Shown here in pieces: positions 53,050 to 63,900 of a DNA stretch of 64,000 bases. The stretch is from contig NZ_JARNTX010000011.1 in NCBI RefSeq assembly GCF_029433095.1, positions 1-64,000 of the forward strand, read 5' to 3'. Numbering within the stretch: position 1 is the stretch's first letter; each line of letters begins with the position of its first letter. The notes under the pieces were generated by a model. It was not told the DNA's origin. It ran no database searches and was given only the letters and a program-made list of their open reading frames with translations. The translations under genes were made by a program, and so were the position numbers. Source of the stretch: Hymenobacter sp. YC55 (GTDB lineage Bacteria; Bacteroidota; Bacteroidia; Cytophagales; Hymenobacteraceae).

Positions 53050-53595
53050 ATGTCACTAATCAATACTAATGCAGTAACAACACGAACTAGCAACCTGGCT
53101 ACCCATCGGACGACTGCTTTTTCCTTGAGTAAACACCGGCGTAGCGCAGTCTACCGGCGGGGTGAGCAGCCCTGCTACGAGTGCCAGGCGCGGAAAAAAC
53201 TCATTCTACAGACGTCGGAGGAAGAGGTGCGCCAAGCGTTTATTCATTTTCTGATTACGGAGCTTGGCATTCCCGCTGAGTGTATTGAGGCTGAAGTACC
53301 CATGGCCCGTTTTTTACAAAGGTAGTCCGGGCCGACATTATTATCTACGGATGCGCATGTATCTACAAGCGCGCGCCCGTGGCGGTGGTGGAGTGCAAAA
53401 GAGCCCAACCAAATTCTGATTGACCGATACGAGCGGCAGGTTTTGCGCTACGATGAACTAGTGCAGGCTGGGCTAGTACTGCTTACCAATGGTACCGAAG
53501 TAAGCGTGTTCGAAAACCAATAAGGCACCTACCGGGAAGTAGCGGGAATCCCTACATAAGACCAGATGCTGCAATGCGGAGAACGAAAACTCTAA
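53050..53595 (+). pseudogene. Broken HsdR-N-type nuclease domain gene
   Basis: Three phases together read a type I restriction R-protein N-terminal (PD-(D/E)XK) domain. Phase 1 (53050-53325): EEEVRQAFIHFLITELGIP, then EVPMARFLQR-stop. Phase 2 (from ~53325): VVRADIIIYG...APVAVVECKRAQPNSD-stop, which carries the catalytic D and ExK. Phase 3 (~53408): RQVLRYDELVQAGLVLLTNG...VFENQ-stop and GTYREVAGIPT-stop, ending CGERKL at 53595. Two frameshifts and stop codons show it is dead. It begins eight bases after the IS1182 right end. Confidence 0.75.
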
Positions 53596-53678
53596 CGCAA
53601 ACCGCAGACCCCGCCTTTTAGTCGGATCGCGCACTGCCCCGTGCAGAAATAACTAGGAAAAGAATTGGTGAAGTAAGG

Positions 53679-53857
53679 CTTCGTGGGCGAAGACACAGGT
53701 CCGCGAGGAGCTGGCTGATGTGCTGCTCTATGCCTTCCAACTGGCCGACAGGTACGGATGGGACATTGCGGAGCTGATGCGGGAGAAAATTGCTCGAAAT
53801 ACCGCAAAATATCCAATTGCCCTTGCCAAGGGTTCCACTCGTAAATACGACGACTAG
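53679..53857 (+). pseudogene. C-terminal fragment of a MazG-like nucleotide pyrophosphohydrolase
   Basis: The frame ASWAKTQVREELADVLLYAF, QLADRYGWDIAELMREKIAR and NTAKYPIALAKGSTRKYDD, ending at TAG 53855, is the C-terminal half of an all-alpha MazG/RS21-C6 type NTP pyrophosphohydrolase (EELADVLxY metal-binding motif, then KYP). The N-terminal half with the first EExxE motif is missing. It is a remnant in the same dead stretch as the HsdR-like gene. Confidence 0.75.
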
Positions 53858-54011
53858 TAGAGCGTTGGCACTCTGAGCGCCACTGGGGATAACTAGCCAC
53901 TGACGGTCTTGGCTTAGCGCTACTATTCCCCCAACGCCTGCTTGCAGACATCAAACCTGGCCTAGAGAAAGGGGCTCTACCCTGAACGGTAAGGAATCAG
54001 TTACCGCTCGA

Positions 54012-54779
54012 CTAAGGGGTTTTAAGGTGCCCAACGTACTCGATCTTGTCCGGAATAAAAGTGAGCGATGCCAAATCGTTGGGCGAAGGGGGGTATGCCG
54101 TGGTCGTAAAAATAGGCATACCGGTGCGTTTAAACGCTTCCTCTACCAGCTGTGAGCAGAAGTAGCCCTTGGGATTGGTATTTTCAAAATTTACGCTGGC
54201 GGGCTTATCCTTGTAAACGAACCGCTTAAACGGATAACCAATAACGCCCCAGTGATCATAAGGCTTGTCGAGTTCGCTCTCTAGAAAATTCATCAAGTTC
54301 GACCGTTGGGCGGAAGTCATGCCGCGCATGCGAAACGCGACGGCCAGGTTGTCTTTTTTAATTATCTCCCCCAGAAATGCCTTTTGCACACCCGAGCTGA
54401 CGGCTTCCACCACCATGGGTTCATTGGCCACTTTGCCAATGTAGATACGGGCGTGGCTTACCGGACCGGGCCCGCTAACGCGGCGAATAACCGCCGAGAT
54501 CCGTTCATTGGTGGTCGAAAAGATAACGTCGCCAGGTTCCAAAGCGTCCGGAGGGATCGATCGCCCTCCGTGTCCAGGATCTAAGGGAATATCGGCTTGC
54601 AGCGCCACGGCGTCAACTGCAGCTTCGGAAGGACTGGCCGAAAGGTCAGCTGTAATGCGGTGCTCACCGGCTTCAGTGGCAGTAAAGGTTGGGCTCATGG
54701 TGCTAGAGCAGGCCCCCAGCAAAACGCCCAAGCATAAGCGCCCCAGTCGGAGAGTTAAGGTAGGTAGTGATGAGTGCAT
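54012..54779 (-). CDS. YebB/YiiX-type papain-like (NlpC/P60 clan) lipoprotein
   Basis: A 255-residue lipoprotein: signal peptide with lipobox LGAC (cysteine 24). The domain from ~80 reads LEPGDVIFSTT, VSGPGPVSHARIYIG, MVVEAVSSGVQ and KGYFCSQLVEEAFKR, the order of permuted papain-like NlpC/P60 enzymes such as YiiX/YebB. Likely catalytic residues are H109 and C208 with E125 near the groove. Such enzymes cut peptide or lipid amide bonds in the envelope. It is the last gene of the minus-strand run from 64 kb, 89 bases after the 54869 gene, and may process the products of the larger genes. Confidence 0.8.
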   Translation of the reverse strand: MHSSLPTLTLRLGRLCLGVLLGACSSTMSPTFTATEAGEHRITADLSASPSEAAVDAVALQADIPLDPGHGGRSIPPDALEPGDVIFSTTNERISAVIRRVSGPGPVSHARIYIGKVANEPMVVEAVSSGVQKAFLGEIIKKDNLAVAFRMRGMTSAQRSNLMNFLESELDKPYDHWGVIGYPFKRFVYKDKPASVNFENTNPKGYFCSQLVEEAFKRTGMPIFTTTAYPPSPNDLASLTFIPDKIEYVGHLKTP

Positions 54780-54868
54780 GGTTTAACGTGGGTAAGTAAG
54801 CGTTCATCAATAACTCAAGGGTAGTCGGAATTTAAGAGGAATCGCCTTGTCTAGCAAGCGGCGCTGGC

Positions 54869-56005
54869 TTATTGCGATTTGGGAGGCGGGGGGCTGCGCA
54901 GCCGAAAAATCAATTCCACCTGCCGATAGTGTTGTTGGATCTCGCGAATGCGAAATGTTGATGTCGTTTCTTCGGGTTGAATGCCCTCGCTGAGTAACTC
55001 TTCGTTGACGTATCCCCCATCATCTATTAAATCAATAGCAGAAGGGCCATCGGGTTTGGTAAGTCCTAGGTCAATCCAGGCACTGAGCGCATCATCTAAC
55101 AACTTCACTGATTCAGGTGAAAGCAAAGCTTTGGGGGTTTTGTCATCATTCTCGAGCGTCGAATAAGTTGGATCACTGAATGTAAGTAGTACTTGTTTGA
55201 TAAATTTCTTAGCAAATAAGCGCAATGAATCCGCCTCAGTCGTCTCGGTGACGCCTGGGTACATTGGCTTGGCAGTCACTAACAAAGCAATCGGCTTGTC
55301 AGCAGCAAAAACAAACGCAAAATCATGATGCGCATACGGTCGGTTAACAGTGTGCGGAAACCAATTTCTGCGCAGGTGCGTGGCTAGTTGTTGAGCTAGC
55401 AACTTATTCCACTTAGCTTGCAATGAATCAAATTTAGCATGCGTTAGTGCAAAATTTAGCATGCGGCTAGCCTCCTTCAGCAGCTCATCACGGCGTGGAT
55501 TAGGGGCGGGGGCTTGTAGTTTAGAAACGGTCGTCGGCTTACCCGTCCAACCGCTGTAGGCAAACATATTAACGGTTTGCGTTGCGTCGGAACTTTCTAG
55601 TTGCAATTGGAACAAACCCGAGCGCTGCAATAAACCCAAGTCGCACTCAAGGATTGTATCGGTTTGCCCGTTTGCTTGCGGCCGTTTTACACGGCGGTAC
55701 TTCTTTTGCCAGAATAACAGCCAGCATTTGCGTCGATATGAAGCTTTAGGTGTTTCATCGTACGTCTTGAAGTATTGCGCTCTAAGCTTCCGTTCCCCCC
55801 TGGTCACATCACTTCGCACCAAGAGTGTTTGCGACTTCGAATCAAGTGTGAGGCGGAGCTGATCGCCGCGGTAATAAATAATGCAGTTAGGGTCTGCATC
55901 CAGGTAAGCATACCCGGGGGGAGGACTTAAATGCTGTGCGTTGGCAAAAGCAACCGCCCAGCTCCAGCAGCAAAGGCTAATTAATACGTACCGGCCCATA
56001 CCCAT
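54869..56005 (-). CDS. Secreted protein of unknown function (378 aa)
   Basis: The N-terminus MGMGRYVLISLCCWSWAVAFANAQ is a signal peptide. The mature protein has a beta-rich part (~25-160: NCIIYYRGDQLRLTLDSKSQTLLV, ECDLGLLQRSGLFQLQLES) and a helical part (~170-330). An acidic ending (SEGIQPEETTSTFRIREIQQ) leads to a positively charged strand and PPPPKSQ. No domain recognised. It starts four bases after the stop of the 1653-residue gene, so translation is probably coupled and the two products likely act together in or outside the envelope. Confidence 0.75.
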   Translation of the reverse strand: MGMGRYVLISLCCWSWAVAFANAQHLSPPPGYAYLDADPNCIIYYRGDQLRLTLDSKSQTLLVRSDVTRGERKLRAQYFKTYDETPKASYRRKCWLLFWQKKYRRVKRPQANGQTDTILECDLGLLQRSGLFQLQLESSDATQTVNMFAYSGWTGKPTTVSKLQAPAPNPRRDELLKEASRMLNFALTHAKFDSLQAKWNKLLAQQLATHLRRNWFPHTVNRPYAHHDFAFVFAADKPIALLVTAKPMYPGVTETTEADSLRLFAKKFIKQVLLTFSDPTYSTLENDDKTPKALLSPESVKLLDDALSAWIDLGLTKPDGPSAIDLIDDGGYVNEELLSEGIQPEETTSTFRIREIQQHYRQVELIFRLRSPPPPKSQ

Positions 56006-56009
56006 TATC

Positions 56010-59000
56010 TTAATTTGCCGTGTTGTTTGTCATCGGCCAAGTCAGCACATAAGAAAATATTAGTCGGCGACGGGGTTCGGTGCGGGGATCCTGCCCTTCA
56101 CTACCTACGGCGCTGAGTTCATCGTTTTCGTGGTACTCGTATTCCGCAATGGTGATGACACTCTTGGTTTTCGGTAGGTTGTTAAGCAACAAAGGCGGGG
56201 GTTGTTGCAGAGCACCAGGAGTCTTCACCAAGGATGAGGGCAGGTCCTGCTGAAATATTTGCACATAAACTTCCTGCCCATGTTCGGGGGACGGAATGGC
56301 GTACAGGGGAGCCGCTGCAATCGAATCTTCTACCTCTTGATTCACAAAACATACCAGGCGGTTACTCTTCCCAGTTGAATTCTTCAGTTGTTTAGTAGGA
56401 TTCTGATCAACCGGCCACCGAATTTCGAGCTCGCTCGTGCCTTTCTGCTCCAATAAAAGCTTGCGGTAAGGCAGCGGTTGGAAAAAATCGGTCATCACCA
56501 CTTTGGAAAAGCAGTAGCGATCGGAGCGCTCCTCGAGTTTGCTCGCGTTGAGCATGGGCCGAATGCTATTGGGCTGGTAACGGGCAATAGCAAACCGCAG
56601 GAAAGGAAAATAATAAGGCTTTATACATTCCGGATTAAACGGAATGTCCACGTAGAACTTACCCTCCTGGTAGGCATAGGCTTCTCTCCCGTTATACCCG
56701 GCCATCTTGTTGAGGGCATCACACGAAGCAAATTTTACCTTGTAGACTACATAGTTTAACTCTACTTCCCCCAGTTGATCGGTAAGATCATCCTTCGCGT
56801 CCGCGTACGGCGGTTTTTCCCACTCCAAATCGCGAATTTTTACGCTACGCTTTTCAGAATCCTCAGTGATAAAAAAGTCTTGGTCAATCGTATCGCCGAC
56901 GGGGATAATGGTGGCGATTGGATCCGAGCCAAATTGACTGATGAGCTGACTAAGGCTTTGTTCGTGGTAAGAAGTTTTTTTTTGGGTAAAGCGAACGCTG
57001 TTGCGCGAAGAAAATTCGGCTCCCCACCGGTAATTGGCAACTTCTTGGTTAGCTGAATCTAATGGCGCAGAATTGCCCGGCTCAATAACTGGCAGCTCCA
57101 TGGCCTGTTCGACCCGAAAAAAGACCGCAACTTGTTCGCCCCAACCCGTACTGTACCAGTCCCCAGAAAAGTAGATTCTTACGGAATCACATCGCCGTTC
57201 CACGCTCGTTGTGTACTCATCCCGTTGGTTGGGTGATGGGGCATTCCACTTCAGCAGCGGTACTATTTTTTCAATGATTGGCTCTTCTGGCTTGGCGGAA
57301 CTCAATACTGAGAGAAATTTAACGTTATGGTCATCGTGATAAGTATTAGTTAGTTGCTCTAATGACAAATCTACCTGGTTAGAAATGTCTATTAACTGAT
57401 CAAACGTTTCGGTTATGTAACCGCTAATGCTGTTAGCCCGAGATTTATTTTTTGGGGACCGATCCCGGAAATATTCGCTGTACTTAGAAACGGCCTCAAT
57501 CTCGTAGGCCACCCGGCAAAACCGGGTATCGGGCAACGTATGTTTTAACTTTTCAAAAGTTACGTTGCGCTCCCGCTCCGGATCCGCGGGGCCCACGCCA
57601 CGCCGAGCGGGTTGCAACGCCGATTGGGCTTGCCGCTGGTCGTATTGGATGCGGTACCCCTGCGGCTGACTGCGGTCGCTTACCACGGAAACCGTGTAGG
57701 AATGCAAATGAAACGTTCCGGCGGTTAAAACGGGGAATTCAGCAAATTGAACGCTTAGATGCTGCGTCTTGCTTTGTGGCGCTCGCTCGGCAACCAATAT
57801 GTACTGGCTTGCAATGCACAATCTGAAGTCCTCCGTCCCTTGAGCTACCGCCCAAGCGTACTTGTGGACCACCATATTTTGAGGAGCTTCCAAACGCAGT
57901 GCTTCCGCTACCTTTTTCGTGGATATAACTGGTTGACGGTCACTATAGGAAGCATAAAGCAGGCACGGTTTTTCAACGGCGTGGATAAATGTCACGGGAG
58001 CATTCTCGGCCGGCAGATCGCCCAGCTTTCGACTTGCTAGGTCCCAAGTAGGGGGGTGGCTCAAGGGCGAGAAATAGACTTTGGTAATGCCTTCCAGAAA
58101 CACATTTCCGGTAGGCTGCTGACCAAATTCCTGGCGGAGCAAGCAGCCCAGACTTATCTCGTGCGTGAACCCTTTTTTCAGTAAAAACACTGTTTCCTTG
58201 GGCGCGCGGCCGGACCTGGTCACAGCATGGGCCAATTGCAAGCTGCTCGGTTGGAAAGCATTCGAATCAACGGCGCGCAGGCACAGACGATGGTAGCGTT
58301 TTCCCCGCCAAAACCGGTCGCTTGGCTCTGGATCGGCGTACCCCAACGGTACCCGAAAAACATTGTGGTCGAGCAAAATTTCAAACCCATCGACTAACGG
58401 ATCAAACAGGTAATCAATTTTGTCGTGGTCATCCAAGCGCCGCACCGCTGCCTGCCCATCTTCTTGCCATGCCACGGCATCACGGTTCAGCAAATCGGCC
58501 ATGATCTTGCCCCGCCGTTTCTCATCTCGAGTGTTCAGAAACTTGTCTAACAACCCGTGCTGCATGAGCAACCGCAGACTAATACGAGGGGGCGCTAACA
58601 GGCGGACGTCATCCACCTCTTCGGCCCGGAGGATTGGTTTGCAGGCCGCATTCTGTTCTGCAAAACTGCGTATTACAAATGTGGTCAGGTGTTCGTGTTG
58701 ATCGCTCCCCTGCCGACCCCGCCGCGCAGGCACATCCCAAGTCCTGGGATTGCGTTCGTAGAGAAAAATCCGGGGCTGATGGACACCATTTACCCGCTTG
58801 TAAGTAACAGGCTCGGTAAAGATCTCGTGAACCTGGGGACATGGCGTAACCTCCGGGATTGGTTTGCGATTAAGGAAAGCACAAAAGTGTTTCTTTGCAT
58901 GACCCCAATCGTTGTATTCAGCGAGCCGTTCGGTTATGGGCGGCGCGCTGTTGCCACAGATATCCACTGGGCGCAGGGCAAAGCTGTAGCGCCAGAGCAG

Positions 59001-60971
59001 GCGCAATGGCACCTGCGAGTTGCGTCCAACGGAAGCTTCTACCTGCAGCTCGGCATCCGCCAACTCATCCTCGGTGGGGTTTTTCGCACCGGGCATTGGC
59101 GTTACTAAATTCCAATCGTTCCAATGAAACAACTCTTCATCAACGGCGAGCTTGCCGTCGTTGCGCATTTGGGCCGGTTCCGATAGCCATCCTTCGACGT
59201 CCTTATAACCTAGCACCTGGGTGGCCGGCTTTTTGGCCGTTAGGTAATGTTCACGTTTGGTGCACAACGAGCCCGCGAAAAAGTGTTCTTCCCCGTGCTC
59301 GGGATTGCACGCAATCACGTCTACGCGGTACCCGTTGTGTACATTGTGCTGGTAGATGAGCGCGGAATTCTGAAGGGTGTCCGCGATTCTTTTACGTACG
59401 TCGGCTGGTTGCTTCTCCACCCCGCTCTTCAGTTGCTCGCTTTGCTGCGCGGGGTTACTTTGAATGGCAGCTTGCAGAATGCCCGACAGATTAGATATCA
59501 CCAAGGTGATTCCATTGGCCGTGTAGCCGTCGGACTGCGAAAACGGGCCCGACCAGCGCTGCGTAGCATCGCGTTGGAGTGGTAAGCCAACGGCTCGCCC
59601 ATCGGGTCCAGTGGAGGTATTGACTTGTAATACGATGTCCTCGATGCGCTGAAACAGTTGCTTTCGATCCACTAGCCGACTGTGCACTCGAAAACCAACG
59701 TCTGCATTATTCACCCTGACGTACTCGCGAAATTGTTCAAAGAGCTTTTCATTAAGGCTGGTGTCGCTATCGGCATTTATTGTTAAAGCCGATGCCAAGG
59801 AAGAGGAAAGCCGCTTGGTCTTACGGCCTACCCGCCATTGAGTCCTCGATTGCTGCGGAGCGTTGCAATCCTCGCCCTGCTCACTCCACTCTACCGCCGT
59901 TAACGGGCATAGAAAATCCAATTCGTTTAATAAGCCCAGCCAAAATCCCTTTCCGGTAGCTGGCCCAGTGGATGCTTGCTGAATCAGCAAGTCTAGATAG
60001 CTGTAAAATTCACCCTGCGGATTACTTACCGTGGAATTAGCGAAAATACCGTAATCTTTTTCACCAGGATTAACCGCATCACTCAGCTCAAACCGGGTTT
60101 GATCCAGGGTAATAAATACAAATTTGTCTTTCCACTGCTCAATTACTTGAAGTAAAGGTTCGCCGTTAGGCCCACAACTCTGGCCTGTTTTAATGGAATA
60201 ATCCCATAGCCATCCCGTTTGACGGAGCAGTTCAGGGTATTGCGCATAAGCCGAGAAGCGTTTGTGGAATTCGCTGGTTTCGCTAACGTTTCGTTCGTAG
60301 ACTTCCGTTAGGTCTAAGCGCAGCAGCAAACTATCCAACTCCTGACGGTAATCGCTGGCAATTTTTTGCAGTTCTTGGTACAGGGGGCCTAAATAGCGAT
60401 GGTGCAATTTGACGGCCGGATGCGCCAATAGCTCCTCAAGACTGAGCCCTTGCAAAGAACGTATTAGGTCGCGAAACCTTACTTGGCGACGCCCGCTGCC
60501 CGTTTCAAATCCCGCTTGTTCGGTGTATTTGTTTAAGCTGTCACTAAGGGCTTGATCTACGCGCCGGCGCACTTTATCGCGGGTGAAAACCTCCGCTAGT
60601 TCATAGGGCAAAGCGCTTTCTTGCCAGTGACTCACGGGCGAATTAGTGGGCAACATTTGCTGCCACAGCTGTAAAGCTCGTAGTTGGTCGGCAAGCGGAT
60701 TGGTGCACTCCCCTTCCACGTAAAAATTGCCTTCTACCAGCGTCCAGTCGGAATTGAAAGCTATTAGCCTAAACCGTTGCGACTGCTCAAACAAGGCCGC
60801 GTACTGGGGCCAGTGGTGCACCTCGTAGTAATCCCTGCCTAGCTTAATGCTGTGACCCCGCATGAATAGCTGCGGGCTGAGGGAAAGCGATACATGAAGG
60901 GTGCCTTTTTGGTCGGGGTTGGGGTTAGTGCGCGGCAGTACCGTCGCCAAGATGCGGGTATTCTTGCTCAT
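56010..60971 (-). CDS. Giant protein of unknown function (1653 aa)
   Basis: No domain was recognised with confidence. There is no signal peptide; the start MSKNTRILATVLPRTNPNPD is followed by GTLHVSLSLSPQLF and a WP motif (VHHWPQYAALFEQ). The LPR/N...G.LHVSLxLSP pattern reminds me of large uncharacterised proteins in other phyla, a memory I could not check. Residues ~110-260 are helical; the rest is largely beta-rich with many aromatic and charged residues, like structural or tail-like proteins. It overlaps no gene, lies 18 bases after the 60990 gene and 4 before the 54869 gene. Function unknown; export, if any, would need a non-Sec route. Confidence 0.85.
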   Translation of the reverse strand: MSKNTRILATVLPRTNPNPDQKGTLHVSLSLSPQLFMRGHSIKLGRDYYEVHHWPQYAALFEQSQRFRLIAFNSDWTLVEGNFYVEGECTNPLADQLRALQLWQQMLPTNSPVSHWQESALPYELAEVFTRDKVRRRVDQALSDSLNKYTEQAGFETGSGRRQVRFRDLIRSLQGLSLEELLAHPAVKLHHRYLGPLYQELQKIASDYRQELDSLLLRLDLTEVYERNVSETSEFHKRFSAYAQYPELLRQTGWLWDYSIKTGQSCGPNGEPLLQVIEQWKDKFVFITLDQTRFELSDAVNPGEKDYGIFANSTVSNPQGEFYSYLDLLIQQASTGPATGKGFWLGLLNELDFLCPLTAVEWSEQGEDCNAPQQSRTQWRVGRKTKRLSSSLASALTINADSDTSLNEKLFEQFREYVRVNNADVGFRVHSRLVDRKQLFQRIEDIVLQVNTSTGPDGRAVGLPLQRDATQRWSGPFSQSDGYTANGITLVISNLSGILQAAIQSNPAQQSEQLKSGVEKQPADVRKRIADTLQNSALIYQHNVHNGYRVDVIACNPEHGEEHFFAGSLCTKREHYLTAKKPATQVLGYKDVEGWLSEPAQMRNDGKLAVDEELFHWNDWNLVTPMPGAKNPTEDELADAELQVEASVGRNSQVPLRLLWRYSFALRPVDICGNSAPPITERLAEYNDWGHAKKHFCAFLNRKPIPEVTPCPQVHEIFTEPVTYKRVNGVHQPRIFLYERNPRTWDVPARRGRQGSDQHEHLTTFVIRSFAEQNAACKPILRAEEVDDVRLLAPPRISLRLLMQHGLLDKFLNTRDEKRRGKIMADLLNRDAVAWQEDGQAAVRRLDDHDKIDYLFDPLVDGFEILLDHNVFRVPLGYADPEPSDRFWRGKRYHRLCLRAVDSNAFQPSSLQLAHAVTRSGRAPKETVFLLKKGFTHEISLGCLLRQEFGQQPTGNVFLEGITKVYFSPLSHPPTWDLASRKLGDLPAENAPVTFIHAVEKPCLLYASYSDRQPVISTKKVAEALRLEAPQNMVVHKYAWAVAQGTEDFRLCIASQYILVAERAPQSKTQHLSVQFAEFPVLTAGTFHLHSYTVSVVSDRSQPQGYRIQYDQRQAQSALQPARRGVGPADPERERNVTFEKLKHTLPDTRFCRVAYEIEAVSKYSEYFRDRSPKNKSRANSISGYITETFDQLIDISNQVDLSLEQLTNTYHDDHNVKFLSVLSSAKPEEPIIEKIVPLLKWNAPSPNQRDEYTTSVERRCDSVRIYFSGDWYSTGWGEQVAVFFRVEQAMELPVIEPGNSAPLDSANQEVANYRWGAEFSSRNSVRFTQKKTSYHEQSLSQLISQFGSDPIATIIPVGDTIDQDFFITEDSEKRSVKIRDLEWEKPPYADAKDDLTDQLGEVELNYVVYKVKFASCDALNKMAGYNGREAYAYQEGKFYVDIPFNPECIKPYYFPFLRFAIARYQPNSIRPMLNASKLEERSDRYCFSKVVMTDFFQPLPYRKLLLEQKGTSELEIRWPVDQNPTKQLKNSTGKSNRLVCFVNQEVEDSIAAAPLYAIPSPEHGQEVYVQIFQQDLPSSLVKTPGALQQPPPLLLNNLPKTKSVITIAEYEYHENDELSAVGSEGQDPRTEPRRRLIFSYVLTWPMTNNTAN

Positions 60972-60989
60972 CGGGGGTAACGATTGGCG

Positions 60990-63900
60990 TTAGCAATAAA
61001 TGGGTTCAAAGCAGTAAGCGTCGTACAAGCCTTGCATGTTGGCCGCGGCTGCCGCCCGATCATCCAAGGCATCCTGTTGCCTTGTTCGGGCATCGCCGCG
61101 CTCGCGCTCACTGTTGGAAGTAGCGCCGGATTCCCGGACTTGGTAAAGTTCTCGCTCAATCCGATCGAGTTGCGCTTGTTGCTCCTCTATACTTTTAGCG
61201 GCTTGCTCCCGTTGACTCTCCAATTTTTCCAAGCGTCTGCGCTCCGCCGGCGGAAGAGTATAAACGGGAGTCTGGGGGGCATCCATTCCCCGTAATGCCT
61301 CCTGCCTAGCAACACGCGGGGCAGTCCGAGCCGGGGCGGTCATCGGGCGAGCTGGGGCGTCCGCACCCGCAATGCGCTTGGAAAAAGTAAGGGTAAAGGA
61401 TTTCCGAAAAAACCCAATGCGCACCGAATACGATACGGAAGCTACGCCGTAGAGCGCACTACCCCCGCTATCCTTGCGGTACTTAAGGGCCATGACAAAC
61501 ACGACCGATACGTCAATAAAGCCGAAGACCGTAACGTTTGCTCCGCACGTGATAATCGCGTGCAGCTCCATGTTGGCTTCCCCAGTCTCGAGACGCTGGT
61601 ACTGGTAGCGAATGCCTGCCTGCAGGTAGGCTTGACCGACCGCAATTCCGAGGTTGATCCGAAACAATCCCCCAAAACTGAGTCCGGCATCGATTCGCCG
61701 GATATAGCGTGGGGTTGTTTCGATGTTGAAATGCCCCATCCCCCCGAAAATCAGCACGCCGATTGCGAATGGATCGGTGGCGCTATTGATCCCTAGCTTT
61801 ATTCCCAGGGGTTGATTGGTGGTCTCCAGCCCGGTAGGAATGGGAATTGAGACGCCGATGTTAAATTTTAAGTTGTCGAAGGTAAACGCCCCGCCGCTCA
61901 TCCCGGGGATGGGCAGCGCATACGTGATGCTTATGTCGCTCAGCGAGGGTTCAATTTTAAGCCCGGTGCCCGGCAGCTTGAACCCTTGGGCGAGGGTAGC
62001 CAGAAACTCTAGCTCTTTGCCAAACCCAATCTTGCCTAAGGCTACGTTGGTTTGGTTTTTACCCTTGCGGGTGGATTTGAGTTCAATGTACTGAAACTCT
62101 ACCAGCAACCGGTCCCCAAATATGCCGAGGGTAAAATTCGACAGCCGCGTGTTGCTTTGAAGATCCTGCGGGGATTTGGTAGTTATAGCTAAGTAGGCCG
62201 ACAAACTGGTCGTCGGCTTCGGGATAAATCGAAAAACCTTTACGTCTAGGGGTTTAAAATCCTGCGTGAGGAATTCATACGTTACTTTATCTGGAAGACG
62301 GGTTAGCTTGGGTAAGTTGAAGTTTGGGCCCAGCAGATCCCGTAAACGAATGCTGCCCAGAATCTTTGCTTCCAAGCCCTGAAAAAAGGCCGCGGCTTGC
62401 ACTTTAACATCTTGCTCGGCCGCTTTGAGCTCCCGTTTCGCTTGCTCGGCCAGGGTGAGCATCCCATTACGCATTCGGTCAAATTCACGCAGGTGTTGCG
62501 CCATACCTGACTTGGCGTACTGCTCTTGAAGAAGCTTATTAAGGTCCTTGTTGGCCGTTGCTAGTATCTGCCCCCGGGCGACCTGAAGCTCCGCGGCCAA
62601 TTCATCACCCGTCGCCCGCAAATCCTCCAGCGTTTCTTTAGCCTTAGCACTGCCGTCTTTTAGCAGCGTTAGGTACTGCGCAGCCAATTCGGGGTTTACG
62701 AGTCCGCCGAGATCCTTCCCGGCTTCGCGCATGGCTCCCTTCAGAAACTCTTGGGCCTCGCCGTGTACTTCGGCAAATACCCGCGCAGCGTTGTTTTTTA
62801 CCTCCAGGCTAACGTTATCAACCTGGTTAGCAACGTAATCGGCGGCGTATTTAATCTTAAGGGGAATCTCGCGGCGGGCTAAATCATTGACCGCCTCGGC
62901 GTAGACTTGGGCCGTATGCAGTTGAGGAAAACAGGGGTAGGAGTTGAAGAAATCAAACACCTTGTACTGCACCTCGCCAATTGTTTTCTCGGCAAACAGC
63001 AGGTTGCTGCGAAACACGAGAAAATCAGTGCGCATTGTCGCGATATGACCCGTAGCCGCGTGGGCGAAATCACGGCTGAACTCTTCAAACGCTTGTTGCC
63101 AAGCCTGGCTGGCCCGGCTGCCAAATTTGGCATCCAATGCCCGCTTAAGCGTTTCCAGCTCGTCTTCGGCTTGGTGAACAGCGTAGCAGATTTCGGCCTT
63201 GACCGCGGGGATTCGTGAACGCAAGTCTCCTTCTACCTCTTGGATATAATGCTGGTAGGCGTTTACGTTATCCAGCTCCAGGTTTAAGTCCCGCTTTACT
63301 TGTTCGCCGATGACTTTAGGCAAACGCTTGATCAGATTCGCTTTTTCGTAGGCGAAGCCAATGAGTGTCTCGCCCTGTTGCTGTATTGCATCGCGCCGAC
63401 GGATGAGTTCTTCCTTGAAATCTATGACGTTAGTAAGTATCGCGTCAACTCCCTTGAGCGCTAATAATGCATCAATGCGCCTTTTCAAAACCACTTTAGT
63501 ATCCCGGATGATTAACTTGGGATCGGTTCTGCGCTCGATGTCTTGTTGGAGTTTTACGATATCCCTTTCCAGGTCGTGCTGGATTACCTGAGCTAAAGTT
63601 CCTAGTCGCTTCGCTTGCGCAAGTACTAGTTGCAGTTCGCCTTCTAGCGTAGCAGCGGGCGTCAGTACCCGCCGCTTAAACAGGTTCCATTCCTCCATTA
63701 CCAGGTCTTCCACATCGCGCTGACCCGCAGTGCTTATGGCGACCAACTGCTCCTCCAAGCGATTTAGCTGCCTTTGCAAACTTACGCGGGCTGCATCTAC
63801 AGTTTGCAGGCTAAATTCTTCCGCTTTTAGGCGGATGGCCGTCCAAGTATCACCAGCGGCCGGTCCCGCTTTAGCCGCGATCGTATCTTTCAGTTTATTA

